Of a stretch of 64,000 nucleotides of DNA, positions 1-9,069 are shown piece after piece. Below the pieces are notes generated by a model, which saw only the letters and a list, made by a program, of their open reading frames with translations, was not told where the DNA came from and made no database searches. Position numbers and translations under genes: made by a program. Each line of letters begins with the position of its first letter. Position 1 is the stretch's first letter. The stretch is from positions 992,001 to 1,056,000 of the forward strand of contig JAXLZC010000001.1 in the NCBI GenBank assembly GCA_046351095.1, read 5' to 3'. The stretch comes from BQWY01 sp046351095. Its GTDB lineage: Bacteria; Nitrospirota; Nitrospiria; Nitrospirales; Nitrospiraceae.

Positions 1-1217
1 GGCTGAAATTGCGGCAACGCCTTAAAATTGAACCCGCCGCTGACGGACACGGTATCGCCGATCGCGAACAGGCCGGGATTGATGATGCCGATAATGTCGC
101 CCGCGTAGGCTTCCTCAACCGTCATCCGATCCTTCGCCACCAAACTGTGTGGACGCGACAGGCGAATCTCGCGCCCCAAGCGATGGTGCATCACCGTCAT
201 ATCGCGCTCGAAGCGCCCGGAGCAGATCCGGAGAAACGCCGTGCTGTCGCGATGCTTCGGGTTCATGTTCGCTTGGAGCTTAAACACATAGGCGCTGAAG
301 GGCGTGGCCACTGGATCGATCGTGACCTCCGTGCCGTCCATACGGTCGGCCGGTCGCGCGCCGGGACTGGGCGCCAGGTCGACGAACGCATCCAAAAAAC
401 TCTCGATACCGAAATTCGTCAGGGCGGATGCAAAAAAGACGGGTGTGATTTCGCCGGCCAAAAATGCCTCGCGCGTGAACGGATTGCCGGCCACTTCCAG
501 CAATTCCAGATCGTGATGCACCTGCTCCAAGACCTCAGGAGACACACGCGTATTCGACCCGAGTCGATCGAGCGGCAGCGTTTCGACCGCGACCTTCGTC
601 GCGCCGCCGTGCGCCGTGCGGCTGAAGAGCTGCACCTCTTGATCGGCCCGCGTCACGATGCCGACAAAATCGCTGCCGGACCCGATCGGCCAATTCACCG
701 CGCTCGCATGGATGTTCAGCGCCTCCTCGACCTCCGTCATAAGGTCGAGCGGCGGCCGCCCGGGCATATCCATCTTATTGATGAGCGTCAGGACGGGAAT
801 ACGCCGCATACGACAGACGGCGAAGAGTTTGCGCGTCTGAGTCTCGACACCTTTCGCCGCATCGATCACCATGATCGCGCTGTCGGCAGCCGTCAGCGTC
901 CGATAGGTGTCTTCGGAAAAGTCCTGGTGGCCGGGCGTATCGAGCAGATTGACGATTGCATCTTTATAGGGGAACTGCATGGCCGAGGCGGTGATGGAAA
1001 TGCCGCGCTCCTGCTCCATGCCCATCCAGTCGGAAGAGGTCGCCTTCGAGCCTTTGCGGCCGCGCACCATCCCCGCTGTCCGAATCAAGCCGGAGTACAG
1101 CAACAGCTTTTCCGTCAGCGTCGTTTTTCCGGCGTCGGGATGGCTGATGATCGCAAACGTGCGCCGCTTTGCGGTCGCCGCCGCGAGTTCGCCGAGTTCT
1201 GTCGCATTCGTCGTCAT
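1..1217 (-). CDS. prfC: peptide chain release factor 3 (partial, C-terminus off the left edge)
   Basis: RF3 is the translational GTPase that recycles class I release factors RF1/RF2 from the ribosome after peptide release. The reverse strand from the ATG at 1217 reads through to base 1 without a stop, about 405 codons. The G1 loop reads SHPDAGKTT (about residues 25-33), G3 reads DTPGHQDF and G4 reads NKMD; the segment RKGSKATSSDWMGMEQERGISI is the RF3-type switch I region and separates it from EF-G. RF3 is usually about 530 residues, so roughly the last quarter is missing because the window ends, not because the gene is broken. The next gene upstream is divergent (DUF488, starts 1341), leaving a promoter region of about 120 bases. 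Confidence 0.93.
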   Translation of the reverse strand, partial: MTTNATELGELAAATAKRRTFAIISHPDAGKTTLTEKLLLYSGLIRTAGMVRGRKGSKATSSDWMGMEQERGISITASAMQFPYKDAIVNLLDTPGHQDFSEDTYRTLTAADSAIMVIDAAKGVETQTRKLFAVCRMRRIPVLTLINKMDMPGRPPLDLMTEVEEALNIHASAVNWPIGSGSDFVGIVTRADQEVQLFSRTAHGGATKVAVETLPLDRLGSNTRVSPEVLEQVHHDLELLEVAGNPFTREAFLAGEITPVFFASALTNFGIESFLDAFVDLAPSPGARPADRMDGTEVTIDPVATPFSAYVFKLQANMNPKHRDSTAFLRICSGRFERDMTVMHHRLGREIRLSRPHSLVAKDRMTVEEAYAGDIIGIINPGLFAIGDTVSVSGGFNFKALPQFQ

Positions 1218-1340
1218 AAAAAGCTCGGCAGCTTACCACAGCCCGCCGGATGGGGCCTAGCGGTTTGGCGAGTGCCCATGTGTCGTACGGTCGTCGCGTC
1301 AAGCGCTTGAACAGCACCTGAGGTCTCGCCATGATGGACC

Positions 1341-1889
1341 ATGCCCACACTCTGGACTATCGGCCATTCGACGCGGTCGGCGGAAGAATTTTGCGCGCTG
1401 CTGAAGACGCATTCGATCGAAATGCTGGTCGACGTGCGCCGATTCCCCGGCTCGCGTCGGTATCCGCACTTCGGCTCGCCGCAACTCGTGAAGAATTTGC
1501 ACAAGGTGGGCATCGCCTACCGACACATGCCGGACCTCGGCGGACGGCGTACACCGAGACTCGATTCGCAGAATGTCGGGTGGAGGAACGAAGGATTCCG
1601 CGGCTACGCGGACTACATGAAGACGAAGGCATTTCGAGGGGCCTTCGACACGTTACTCACGCTGGCTCGCACCGCACGAACCGCTGTCATGTGCGCCGAA
1701 GCCGTGCCCTGGCGCTGCCACCGCACACTCATCGCCGATGCCGCCGTCCCTCAGGGCTGGGACGTCCGCCACATCGTCGACCGCACCACAGCCAAACCGC
1801 ACGTCCTCACGCCGTTCGCTCTGTTGGATGGAGAGCGACTCACCTATCCTCTGACAGCAACTGCACCATCGGAACCGACGCTGTTTTAA
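1341..1889 (+). CDS. DUF488 family protein
   Basis: A 182-residue cytoplasmic protein of the DUF488 family, whose function is not established. Visible family marks are the N-terminal TIGHSTRSAEEF, the LVDVRRFPGSRRYPHF segment and a late CAEAVPWRCHR motif with conserved Cys and His/Arg residues, which suggests a small ligand- or nucleic-acid-binding enzyme fold. It is divergent from prfC and convergent with the histidine kinase that ends at 1903, so it is probably a single-gene unit. The ATG at 1341 is chosen because the family motif begins immediately after it. No partner gene is evident. Confidence 0.8.
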   Translation: MPTLWTIGHSTRSAEEFCALLKTHSIEMLVDVRRFPGSRRYPHFGSPQLVKNLHKVGIAYRHMPDLGGRRTPRLDSQNVGWRNEGFRGYADYMKTKAFRGAFDTLLTLARTARTAVMCAEAVPWRCHRTLIADAAVPQGWDVRHIVDRTTAKPHVLTPFALLDGERLTYPLTATAPSEPTLF

Positions 1890-1902
1890 ACACTCCGAGG
1901 AG

Positions 1903-4407
1903 CTACGCCTCCTGGGCGGCTTTCACCAAACGCGCGATGACGCGTTCGATCTCCTGCAACATGGTCGGCTTATAGATGATTTCTTTGATGTTCGATACAA
2001 GCGCCGCTTCGTGTCCCTCCGGCGTCAAATACCCCGAGACTAAAACAACGGGCAAATCAGGGCGAATACGCATCAAGGCATTCGCGAGGTCCACGCCGGA
2101 CATGGCCGGCATATTAAAGTCCGTCACGACGATATCGTAGGCCTGCGGATCAGCCTCAACAACCCGTACGGCCGCCTTGGCGCAGGTATAACCCGACACG
2201 CGATAGCCGCGCGGACCCAGTAGATTTTTCACGAGTTCGACCAGCATCTCTTCGTCATCCACGTACAAGAGGCGACAACCCTCGTGTTTCAGACCGCGCT
2301 CGTCCCGCGCCTCCGGCGCAACCGGCACAGGCGCGGCCACGGCGGGGAAATACAGATGGAATGTGGTGCCGAGCCCCAACTGACTCTCCACCACGATCGC
2401 GCCGTCGTGCCCCTGCATGATGCCGTGCACGACGCTCAAGCCAAGCCCTGTCCCCTGCCCCACCGGCTTTGTCGTGAAGAATGGGTCGAAGATACGCTCG
2501 ATGGTCTCGTCCGTCATCCCGCAACCGGTATCGCGTACGGACACACGCGCATACCGCCCCGGCGGCAACACTGCATGCAAACCGGTCACGGGCTGCGTCG
2601 GCTCGACGGCCGAGAGCTCGATCGCGATGGAGCCCGGCTGTCCGCAGAGGGCATGCCAGGCATTGGTGCAGAGATTCATGAGGACCTGGTGGAGTTGCGT
2701 CGCATCGGCCAGGATCGTCGGCGGCGCGGCGCCGACGGTGACGGTCAACTCGACGGCAGCCGGCAACGTCGCGCGTAACAAGCCGCGCACCTCGTTGACG
2801 AGCGGCGTCAGGTCCAACACCGTCCGCGTAAATTCCTTTTGGCGCGTGAAGGTCAGGATCTGCTGCACGACGCCCGTCGCCCGTTCGCCTGCCTCCATGA
2901 TGCGCCGTAAGTGCACCTGCGCGTCATCAGGGTCCGGACCGGCCAATTTGTCTAACGCCAATGCGGCGTTCCCGACGATGGCGGTCAAAATGTTGTTGAA
3001 GTCGTGTGCGATCCCGCCGGCCAACTGCCCGATGGCTTCCATTTTTTGCATCTGCCGAATCGTCGACTGCGAGGCCTGCAACGCCGCCTCGGCGTGTTTC
3101 CGCTCGACGTTTTCTTGCTGTAACTGCTCGACGGTCTGTTGCAACTCCGCCGTCCGCGCCGCCACCAACTGCTCCAACTCGCCATGGGCCCGCTGCAGCG
3201 CGGCCTCCACCGCTTTCCGCTCCGTAATGTCGCGCCCGATGGCTTGGTAGCCGACGACACGCTCGCCGTCCATCAGCAACTGGACGTTCTGGCTGATCCA
3301 CAACATCGTCCCGTCGCCGGCCATGAGGGGAAATTCCGAGGTCGTCGACGTCAGTCGATACATCGTTTGTCGTCGAAACACCCGGCGCGCGGCGCGACGA
3401 TACGTCGGATGCACGAGGTCGACATACCGTCGCCGCATCAATTCGTCCGCCGTGTATTTCATGAGCCGCACCGCGGTCGGATTAAAATAGAGGAACCGCC
3501 CGCGTAGGTCCGTGCGGCAAATGATGTCGTGCGCATGGTCGACGAGGTGTCGATACCGCGCCTCCCGTTCGCTCAGCATGTCGTTGACCCGCGAGAGCGC
3601 CTCGGTGCGCTCGGCCACCTTTCGCTCCAAGGTCTCGCTGTACTGCTGCAGTCGGAGGTCGCGTTCGTGGATTTGTGTCAGCATGGCGTTCAAGCCGTCC
3701 GCAAGACGACCGACTTCATCGTTCCCATGTTTTGTCGCCTGCGCCGCATAGTCTTCCCGGAGGGTGACGCGTTGCGCCACGTCCGTCAGCTCCGCAATCG
3801 GTTTCGAAATCGTCCGCTGCAAACGCGACGCGATTGCAAACGCCAGCGCGCACGATGCGATGAGCACCGCCATCCCGATCAGCGCGATCGACCGCAACCG
3901 CTCGTTGCGCTCCACCAAATCAGCGCGCAAAGCGATCCGCCCGATAACCTCGCCGTCCAACCGCACCGGCATGGAGAGGTCGAGAAAATTCTGTACGTAG
4001 TCGATGGAGGGCACGACGGCATCGGCCGACGCCGCATCCATGGCGTTCTTCGAACCGACCGCGCCGCTCGCGGCGCCGGTGATCGGCAAGACCACCTCCG
4101 ACGATCGACGATACTGGGCGAATACGAGGCCGTCCTTGTCGTACAACACAGAGGCGACGACACGGGGATCGGCGCGGAGCGGGGCAAGGTTTTCGCGCGC
4201 GGTCTCGCGATCGTGAAAGGCCAGCGGCGCAGCGTTGTTGATCTCGAGCACATGGAGGCGGATGGCCAGGTCGTTCGCAAGCGCCTGGCGATACGTCGTC
4301 ATGTCGTAGACGATAAACGCGACCACTGCGAGCACCAGCGCGCAGGAGCTGGCCCACATGGTGATCCAGATCAGCTTCTGTTTGATCGGCCGATCGCGCC
4401 AGGTCAT
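1903..4407 (-). CDS. hybrid sensor histidine kinase (CHASE8-HAMP-PAS-HisKA-HATPase-REC)
   Basis: Membrane sensor kinase with a receiver domain at its end. Order seen: TM1 near residues 8-30, a periplasmic stretch of about 130 residues resembling CHASE8 (the YfiN/TpbB sensor domain), TM2, HAMP, coiled coil, PAS (with YFNPTAVRLM), coiled coil, HisKA with the phospho-acceptor in GGIAHDFNNIL (about residue 468), HATPase with NLCTNAWHAL, RDTGCGM and GTGLGLSVVHG, then REC with acidic residues in YVDDEE, the phospho-acceptor Asp in VVTDFNMP (about 763) and a Lys in IIYKPT. The start at 4407 has AGAGGAGG about 14 bases upstream; a GTG at 4434, just before the YfiR stop, is an alternative adding nine residues. 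It is the last gene of a three-gene cassette with the YfiR-like protein and the TonB receptor, which suggests that it reads an outer-membrane signal. No DNA-binding output domain is present, so it probably passes phosphate to a partner elsewhere. Confidence 0.88.
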   Translation of the reverse strand: MTWRDRPIKQKLIWITMWASSCALVLAVVAFIVYDMTTYRQALANDLAIRLHVLEINNAAPLAFHDRETARENLAPLRADPRVVASVLYDKDGLVFAQYRRSSEVVLPITGAASGAVGSKNAMDAASADAVVPSIDYVQNFLDLSMPVRLDGEVIGRIALRADLVERNERLRSIALIGMAVLIASCALAFAIASRLQRTISKPIAELTDVAQRVTLREDYAAQATKHGNDEVGRLADGLNAMLTQIHERDLRLQQYSETLERKVAERTEALSRVNDMLSEREARYRHLVDHAHDIICRTDLRGRFLYFNPTAVRLMKYTADELMRRRYVDLVHPTYRRAARRVFRRQTMYRLTSTTSEFPLMAGDGTMLWISQNVQLLMDGERVVGYQAIGRDITERKAVEAALQRAHGELEQLVAARTAELQQTVEQLQQENVERKHAEAALQASQSTIRQMQKMEAIGQLAGGIAHDFNNILTAIVGNAALALDKLAGPDPDDAQVHLRRIMEAGERATGVVQQILTFTRQKEFTRTVLDLTPLVNEVRGLLRATLPAAVELTVTVGAAPPTILADATQLHQVLMNLCTNAWHALCGQPGSIAIELSAVEPTQPVTGLHAVLPPGRYARVSVRDTGCGMTDETIERIFDPFFTTKPVGQGTGLGLSVVHGIMQGHDGAIVVESQLGLGTTFHLYFPAVAAPVPVAPEARDERGLKHEGCRLLYVDDEEMLVELVKNLLGPRGYRVSGYTCAKAAVRVVEADPQAYDIVVTDFNMPAMSGVDLANALMRIRPDLPVVLVSGYLTPEGHEAALVSNIKEIIYKPTMLQEIERVIARLVKAAQEA

Positions 4408-4434
4408 GGCTACAGATGCGCCTCCTCTGCGCAC

Positions 4435-5028
4435 CTACGGGGTCTCGACGATCCGTCCCAATTTGAGCAGCTTCGAACTGATCTTCAGCTGTGCGCGGGC
4501 CGCCGCCTGCGGGCTGATTTCGAAGCGCAGCCGCCCCTCTTCGAGCACCAAGTGGATGATGCCGCCGTCGCCGAGAAAACCCTGCGCCTCTCCGACGGTC
4601 AAAATCGGAAACGCAGTCATAAGCCGCCAGGTGCGATTGGAGAGGTGCCCCGCACCGGCTTCGACGAAGAGCACTCGGCAGGGTTTGGCATCGTCGACCG
4701 TCGTGACGACACGGGCGACGACGGGATGTCCTTGCACCTGCTTGTCGCGGAGCAACCGCTCGGCGGCGGCCGCATGCTCGACCTCCCCGCTCACGCAGAT
4801 CAGGAACGTGGAGGTGTCGCTCGCCAACGCGTAGTCAGGCCACTCGGTGAACTTGGCGAAGTTGTACAGAAAGGCGGCCTTCAGCTCGAAGGGGCTGTCC
4901 TGCAGTTCGGCGGCAGGTACGTCGGACAGGACGAAATGGAGCACCAGTGCCGTCAGCAGTCCGAGCGACACCCCACCCCGCACGCATCGCCACACCCAGG
5001 ACCGTCGGGTGCTCGACGCGATCACCAT
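4435..5028 (-). CDS. YfiR-like periplasmic protein (DUF4154)
   Basis: A 197-residue exported protein. The N-terminus is a positively charged, hydrophobic signal sequence (GLLTALVLHFVLSDVPAAE), followed by the family hallmark ELKAAFLYNFAKFTEWP. In Pseudomonas, YfiR is a periplasmic repressor of the CHASE8 diguanylate cyclase YfiN. Here the adjacent downstream gene is a histidine kinase with a CHASE8-like sensor, so the natural inference is that this protein gates the kinase. The ATG at 5028 overlaps the TonB receptor stop (ATGGTGA), which indicates translational coupling. Its stop is about 27 bases before the preferred kinase start. An earlier start would put the extra residues inside the receptor gene and is unlikely. 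Confidence 0.85.
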   Translation of the reverse strand: MVIASSTRRSWVWRCVRGGVSLGLLTALVLHFVLSDVPAAELQDSPFELKAAFLYNFAKFTEWPDYALASDTSTFLICVSGEVEHAAAAERLLRDKQVQGHPVVARVVTTVDDAKPCRVLFVEAGAGHLSNRTWRLMTAFPILTVGEAQGFLGDGGIIHLVLEEGRLRFEISPQAAARAQLKISSKLLKLGRIVETP

Positions 5029-7154
5029 CGCCAGGTGACCTTTCCGTACACGCCGCGCTGCAACTCCGTGGGGACGAACGAAATGATGTTCTCGCGATAT
5101 TCCGGTCGATGGCTGTCCAACAGATTTTGCCCAACGAGGGACAATTCGAGCTGCCGGGTGGGACGCCAGCCCAGTCGAAGGTCGAGTGTCGTATAGGACG
5201 GAATCCGGATCGCCGGCAGGTGGTCGACGTACCGCAGCCACGCGTCGAACTCGAACCCGTGCGGCAACGACACCATCGACCGCAAGGACGCCTGATGTTG
5301 CGGACTTTCTCCTTTGGGATTCGCGGCCCCAGGATCGAGACTTCGATCCGTGTACATCCGCATGAGCAAATACGTATAGGTCGGCTGCAGGCGCCACCAC
5401 TCGGTCGGTCGCCACTCCACACTGGCTTCGACCCCGTAGGTTTCCGCACGCACCTTGTTGGCCCAGGTAAACGGCAAGACCGTATGCGTCGGCGACGGCG
5501 TCGATTCACTGAAAGTCGGGCCCGGCTCGAAGCTGCGCAAATCGCCATACTTATTATAAAACGTCGCCAGATCGACGCTCAGCGTGTTCAACAGTTGGTT
5601 GCGATACCCGGCTTCAAACGCCACCAGCTTTTCGTTGCCGTAACTTCGGGTGCCGGACAGGGTCGCGAGAGGCTGCGTCCCTGTTGGGAGATTAATGCGG
5701 ATGTCGTCCTCCGAATGCGCGGGCGCTCGAATAGCACGGGACACGGCGCCCCACACCGTTTGGCGATCCGTCGGCGTCCAGCGTAGCCTTGCGCTCGGCT
5801 GCACCACGAATCCCGTGAAGTCGTTGTGTTCGAGCTTCGTCCCAAGCGTCAGACTCAAGGATCTAGACGTCGGCAGCAGCATGATCTCGTCTTGGAAAAA
5901 TCCGCTCCACACGCTGAAGAAGCGCGAATCGGTCCGGTAGGAAATACTGAGAATGTCCTGACGATTGATGAGCTGATTGTTGACGAACCGATAGCCGAGG
6001 CCCCAGATCAAATTCTGTCGTTCACCCCAATCCGTATGTTGCTGGTAGTTCAGATCGACCGTGTCGCTGATGACACCGCCGCGCCCGTTCTTGATCACCA
6101 CGCGATCGAAAAATGCCTGGACGCTCGCCCCAGCCGTCGCCGACTGCGTGTGCGTCCATCGCGCCAGCGCGTTACCGCCTGTGGTTTGCGCCTTAAACAG
6201 ATTCGTCTGAATGAACGGAGCGGAGAGCGTCGGCAGATTGACGTTTTCCCTATACTCGCCGGCGTAGTAGTCGCCTTGTAGCGTCCATTCGTCGCCGTTG
6301 GCCGACTTGTGGTCCATACGCGCGCCGGTCCGCGCCTGGTGCCACCGGTCCACCGCGGGATCGCCGAGCGCATTGACCTGGTCGTCGCGCGCAAAAAACT
6401 TCCCATAGATACGCATATGCGTATTGTCGCCGAGGGAGGTCCCGTATCGCAGTCCCGTAAAACCGCGTTCTTCGGTACCCGCCCCGCCGACAAACAAGCC
6501 GCCCTGCGTGTCCTTCGCCTTTTTGGTGATGATGTTGATCACACCGTTCACCGCGTTGACGCCCCAGAGCGTGGCACCCGGCCCGCGGATGACCTCGATA
6601 CGCTCGATGTCCTCAAGGATCGTGTCCTGCTGATCCCAGTTCACGCCGGCGAAAGTCGGAGAATAGACCGTGCGGCCGTCGACCAACACCAGGAGCTTGT
6701 TTGCGAAACGACCGTTGAAGCCGCGCGCCGAAATCGCCCACTTGTTCGAGTCTATTTTGGCGACTTGTACGCCCGGCACCATCCGCAGCGCTTCCGGAAT
6801 CGACGTCGCACCGGACCGACGAATGTCTTCTTGCGTCAGCACAAACAGGGCCGCCGCCGTCTGCGCATAGGGCTCCGTCTGCTTGCTGACGGAGGTGACC
6901 GGCAAACTCATGAGCTCTTCCAAACTCATGTCGACCAAATCGAGATGGTCAGGAGACGGCGGCACACGATTGGCGCCGAAAGCGGGCGTGCCCCAGAACC
7001 AGCAAGCCAGCGCGAGCACCCCGACAAGACGACCAGGATTACCTCGAACAGCCGCCGGACCGGACAAGGGCGAAGGAAGAGCGCCGATTCGAGTCAGGAC
7101 GTCGAATATTGCGTCTGGGATGGATCGAATCAAGGCGAGCACTCGCAGCCCCAT
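5022..7154 (-). CDS. TonB-dependent outer-membrane receptor
   Basis: A plug-plus-barrel outer-membrane receptor of about 710 residues. The plug is clear: SIPEALRMVPGVQVAKIDSN, ISARGFNGRFANKLLVLVDG, RIEVIRGPGATLWGVNAVNG and INIITKKA. The rest is a beta-barrel pattern that ends in Trp (KVTWRW), as expected for BAM-inserted proteins. A region before the plug (LDLVDMSLEELMSLPVTSVSKQ) is typical of receptors found with signalling partners. The start at 7154 is preferred because MGLRVLALIRS leads into an export signal ending near GTPAFGA; the frame stays open to 7298, which would add 48 residues of unlikely sequence. First gene of the receptor-YfiR-kinase cassette. The ligand cannot be told from the sequence. 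Confidence 0.88.
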   Translation of the reverse strand: MGLRVLALIRSIPDAIFDVLTRIGALPSPLSGPAAVRGNPGRLVGVLALACWFWGTPAFGANRVPPSPDHLDLVDMSLEELMSLPVTSVSKQTEPYAQTAAALFVLTQEDIRRSGATSIPEALRMVPGVQVAKIDSNKWAISARGFNGRFANKLLVLVDGRTVYSPTFAGVNWDQQDTILEDIERIEVIRGPGATLWGVNAVNGVINIITKKAKDTQGGLFVGGAGTEERGFTGLRYGTSLGDNTHMRIYGKFFARDDQVNALGDPAVDRWHQARTGARMDHKSANGDEWTLQGDYYAGEYRENVNLPTLSAPFIQTNLFKAQTTGGNALARWTHTQSATAGASVQAFFDRVVIKNGRGGVISDTVDLNYQQHTDWGERQNLIWGLGYRFVNNQLINRQDILSISYRTDSRFFSVWSGFFQDEIMLLPTSRSLSLTLGTKLEHNDFTGFVVQPSARLRWTPTDRQTVWGAVSRAIRAPAHSEDDIRINLPTGTQPLATLSGTRSYGNEKLVAFEAGYRNQLLNTLSVDLATFYNKYGDLRSFEPGPTFSESTPSPTHTVLPFTWANKVRAETYGVEASVEWRPTEWWRLQPTYTYLLMRMYTDRSLDPGAANPKGESPQHQASLRSMVSLPHGFEFDAWLRYVDHLPAIRIPSYTTLDLRLGWRPTRQLELSLVGQNLLDSHRPEYRENIISFVPTELQRGVYGKVTWRW

Positions 7155-7561
7155 CTCCGTCGTGATGCCCGTCGTCTGCCATACAGGTCGACCGCGGCAT
7201 TGTTGGAACGACGGATCAAAACAGGGCCATGGGACCACCCCTCCGCGTTCGTGCCTGTCCATCGGCTGATACCGAGGGAACCGAATGGCCCGCGGCACTC
7301 TGCCTTATAAACCCCTACTGGTCAATATCCAGTTTCTCTGTAATACGCGCTTCTACGCGGAGGTAGAGCCGTTCGCTAAGGGACCGTACACCGGAGAACA
7401 CACTGACTGTCCGCTTTCTCATACAGTCCTGTTGCTGTTATGGACACCTTGGTCGGTTTCTTCATGGGATTGGAAATGGATGCGAGCGATCATTGCCTCT
7501 CCACCAAGGCCTCCGTTAGACTCCGACCCCATGCAAGTCGAACGAGAAATGGACGTATTCC
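7155..7561. promoter_or_regulatory. divergent intergenic region between TonB receptor and J-domain gene
   Basis: About 400 bases between two divergent genes, so it must hold both promoters. The first part (7155-7298) is an open extension of the receptor frame with no coding signature. AT-richer sequence follows, with TTATAA at about 7304 and a small inverted repeat ACTGG-7 nt-CCAGT at 7317-7333 that could be an operator. No convincing full -35/-10 pair was found on either strand. Confidence 0.35.
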
Positions 7562-8473
7562 ATGACCGCCTCCGGAAAAACTCCGATGAATTTGTACGCC
7601 GTATTGGAAATCGTGCAGACCTCCACCGAGGCACAGATCAAACATGCCTGGCATGAGCAACTCCAAGTCTGGCACCCGGATCGTTTTGCCCATGCACCCG
7701 AGTTGCATGAAAAGGCGACAGCCAGGACGCAGTTGATCAACCAGGCCTACCACACACTCAGCGATCGGCAGGCCCGTGCGCGGTATGATGCAACACTCGT
7801 CGCGGCACCTCGTCCGACCGCACCCCCCTCCCGATCCGCCGCGCCGCAGACGGCGCCGGCCTATGCCACACCGCCTGGCTCGCGCCCAGCCGGCGCCGCA
7901 CGTCCTGCCGCAGCGACATCCGGTCCGCGTGGGCCGCAAACACCGCTGATGTTGTCCCGCGTCGGCGCGCCGAAACGGATGGTGCCAGCCATCACGATTC
8001 TGGTCGATCCCACGGAGCCACAGCCCTACGAGTTCGACGACTTCGTCCGGATCGCGGGAACGTTGCAGCAACCATTGGTAGGCGGGCACTACGCTATTGC
8101 CGAAGCGCCCGACATTTTTCGTGTCGAACGGCGGCGGATCGAAGACTTCAATACGATCTTTTCCAATCCGTCCGACAACCGACCGAGATTCCTCGCACAG
8201 TTGGAACCATTGCTCGCCGTGCCCGCCCGGTTCTTATTGGTCGAAGGCACGATGCCGGCACAGGCCGGTCCCGCGCGGCTCGCGCAATATCACAAAAGGG
8301 GATTACAGGATTTTCAGGACGCGTTGACCGCGCGCTTCGGCCTGCAGTTGATCTTTGCGGACACGCGGGAAGAAGCGGAGGAACGGCTGGCGAATTTGGC
8401 GGCGACCTACTACGCCTACTGGTGGGCCGAGCAGCAGGGTCTCGGGCGTTGTTTGATCGAAGACGATCTGTGA
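7562..8473 (+). CDS. J-domain (DnaJ-like) protein
   Basis: A 303-residue protein with an N-terminal J domain: NLYAVLEIVQTSTEAQIKHAW, then the diagnostic HPD in WHPDRF, and LINQAYHTLSDRQARARYDA. J domains stimulate the ATPase of DnaK-type Hsp70. A Pro/Ala/Arg-rich linker (about residues 80-125) follows, then a 170-residue C-terminal domain that I do not recognise. The Gly/Phe-rich and Cys zinc regions of true DnaJ are absent, so this is a specialised co-chaperone and not the main one. Start is either 7562 or the in-frame ATG at 7586, both ahead of the J domain. It stands alone and is convergent with trmL. Confidence 0.8.
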   Translation: MTASGKTPMNLYAVLEIVQTSTEAQIKHAWHEQLQVWHPDRFAHAPELHEKATARTQLINQAYHTLSDRQARARYDATLVAAPRPTAPPSRSAAPQTAPAYATPPGSRPAGAARPAAATSGPRGPQTPLMLSRVGAPKRMVPAITILVDPTEPQPYEFDDFVRIAGTLQQPLVGGHYAIAEAPDIFRVERRRIEDFNTIFSNPSDNRPRFLAQLEPLLAVPARFLLVEGTMPAQAGPARLAQYHKRGLQDFQDALTARFGLQLIFADTREEAEERLANLAATYYAYWWAEQQGLGRCLIEDDL

Positions 8474-8494
8474 CGGGAGAAGGCGACGAAGTCG

Positions 8495-8959
8495 CTACCG
8501 ACAGTCCCCGAAGCCTTGCTGACGCAGCGCCTCGTACAACACCACGGCTGCTGCATTCGACAGGTTTAAACTACGACTCTCCGGCTTCATTGGAATGCGG
8601 ATGCGCTGCGCATCCGGCAAACCGTCGAGGATGGACGCAGGCAACCCACGGGTTTCCGGTCCGAAGACCAACACATCCTGCAGCCCAAACGTACAACGGT
8701 CGTACCGTGTCCCACCCTTCGTCGTAACGGCCAGCAATCGACGCCCCACAAACGCCGCAGCGCAGGCCTCCCAATTCGGATGGACGGCGATCGATGCAAA
8801 CTCGTGGTAGTCGAGTCCCGCGCGGCGCAACCGTGTATCGTCCAACTCGAATCCCAACGGCTGCACCACATGCAGGCGTGCGCCGGTATTCGCGCAGAGG
8901 CGAATAATGTTGCCGGTATTCGAGGGAATTTCCGGTTGGTAGAGGATGAGATCGAACAT
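8495..8959 (-). CDS. trmL: tRNA (cytidine(34)-2'-O)-methyltransferase
   Basis: A 154-residue SPOUT enzyme that methylates the ribose of the wobble base in certain leucine tRNAs using S-adenosylmethionine. It starts with MFDLILYQPEIPSNTGNIIRL, the TrmL/CspR signature, and carries the knot motifs LVFGPETRGLP, IRIPMKPESRSLNLSNA and VVLYEALRQ. Length matches the single-domain TrmL subgroup. The start at 8959 fits the family; an upstream in-frame ATG at 8977 adds six residues (MGTATT) and is less likely. It is divergent from the TPR gene at 9070 and convergent with the J-domain gene. Confidence 0.9.
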   Translation of the reverse strand: MFDLILYQPEIPSNTGNIIRLCANTGARLHVVQPLGFELDDTRLRRAGLDYHEFASIAVHPNWEACAAAFVGRRLLAVTTKGGTRYDRCTFGLQDVLVFGPETRGLPASILDGLPDAQRIRIPMKPESRSLNLSNAAAVVLYEALRQQGFGDCR

Positions 8960-9069
8960 GGTCGTCGCCGTGCCCACAGACGGGGCCTACGCTACCACGC
9001 GGCGCATCGCCCTGCCAGCGCGCGATGGCTCGGTTTCTTCTACGACCCGGCTATTGGTAGAGTAGATTG

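Noticed and set aside
9..1310. Long + strand open frame of 433 codons
   Set aside because: It lies antisense to prfC, whose reverse-strand translation has clear GTPase motifs; the + product is Arg/His-rich as expected for a shadow frame.
3529..5196. Long + strand open frame of 555 codons
   Set aside because: Antisense to the histidine kinase and YfiR-like gene; composition (Arg, His, Asp-rich) is that of a reverse complement, with no domain.
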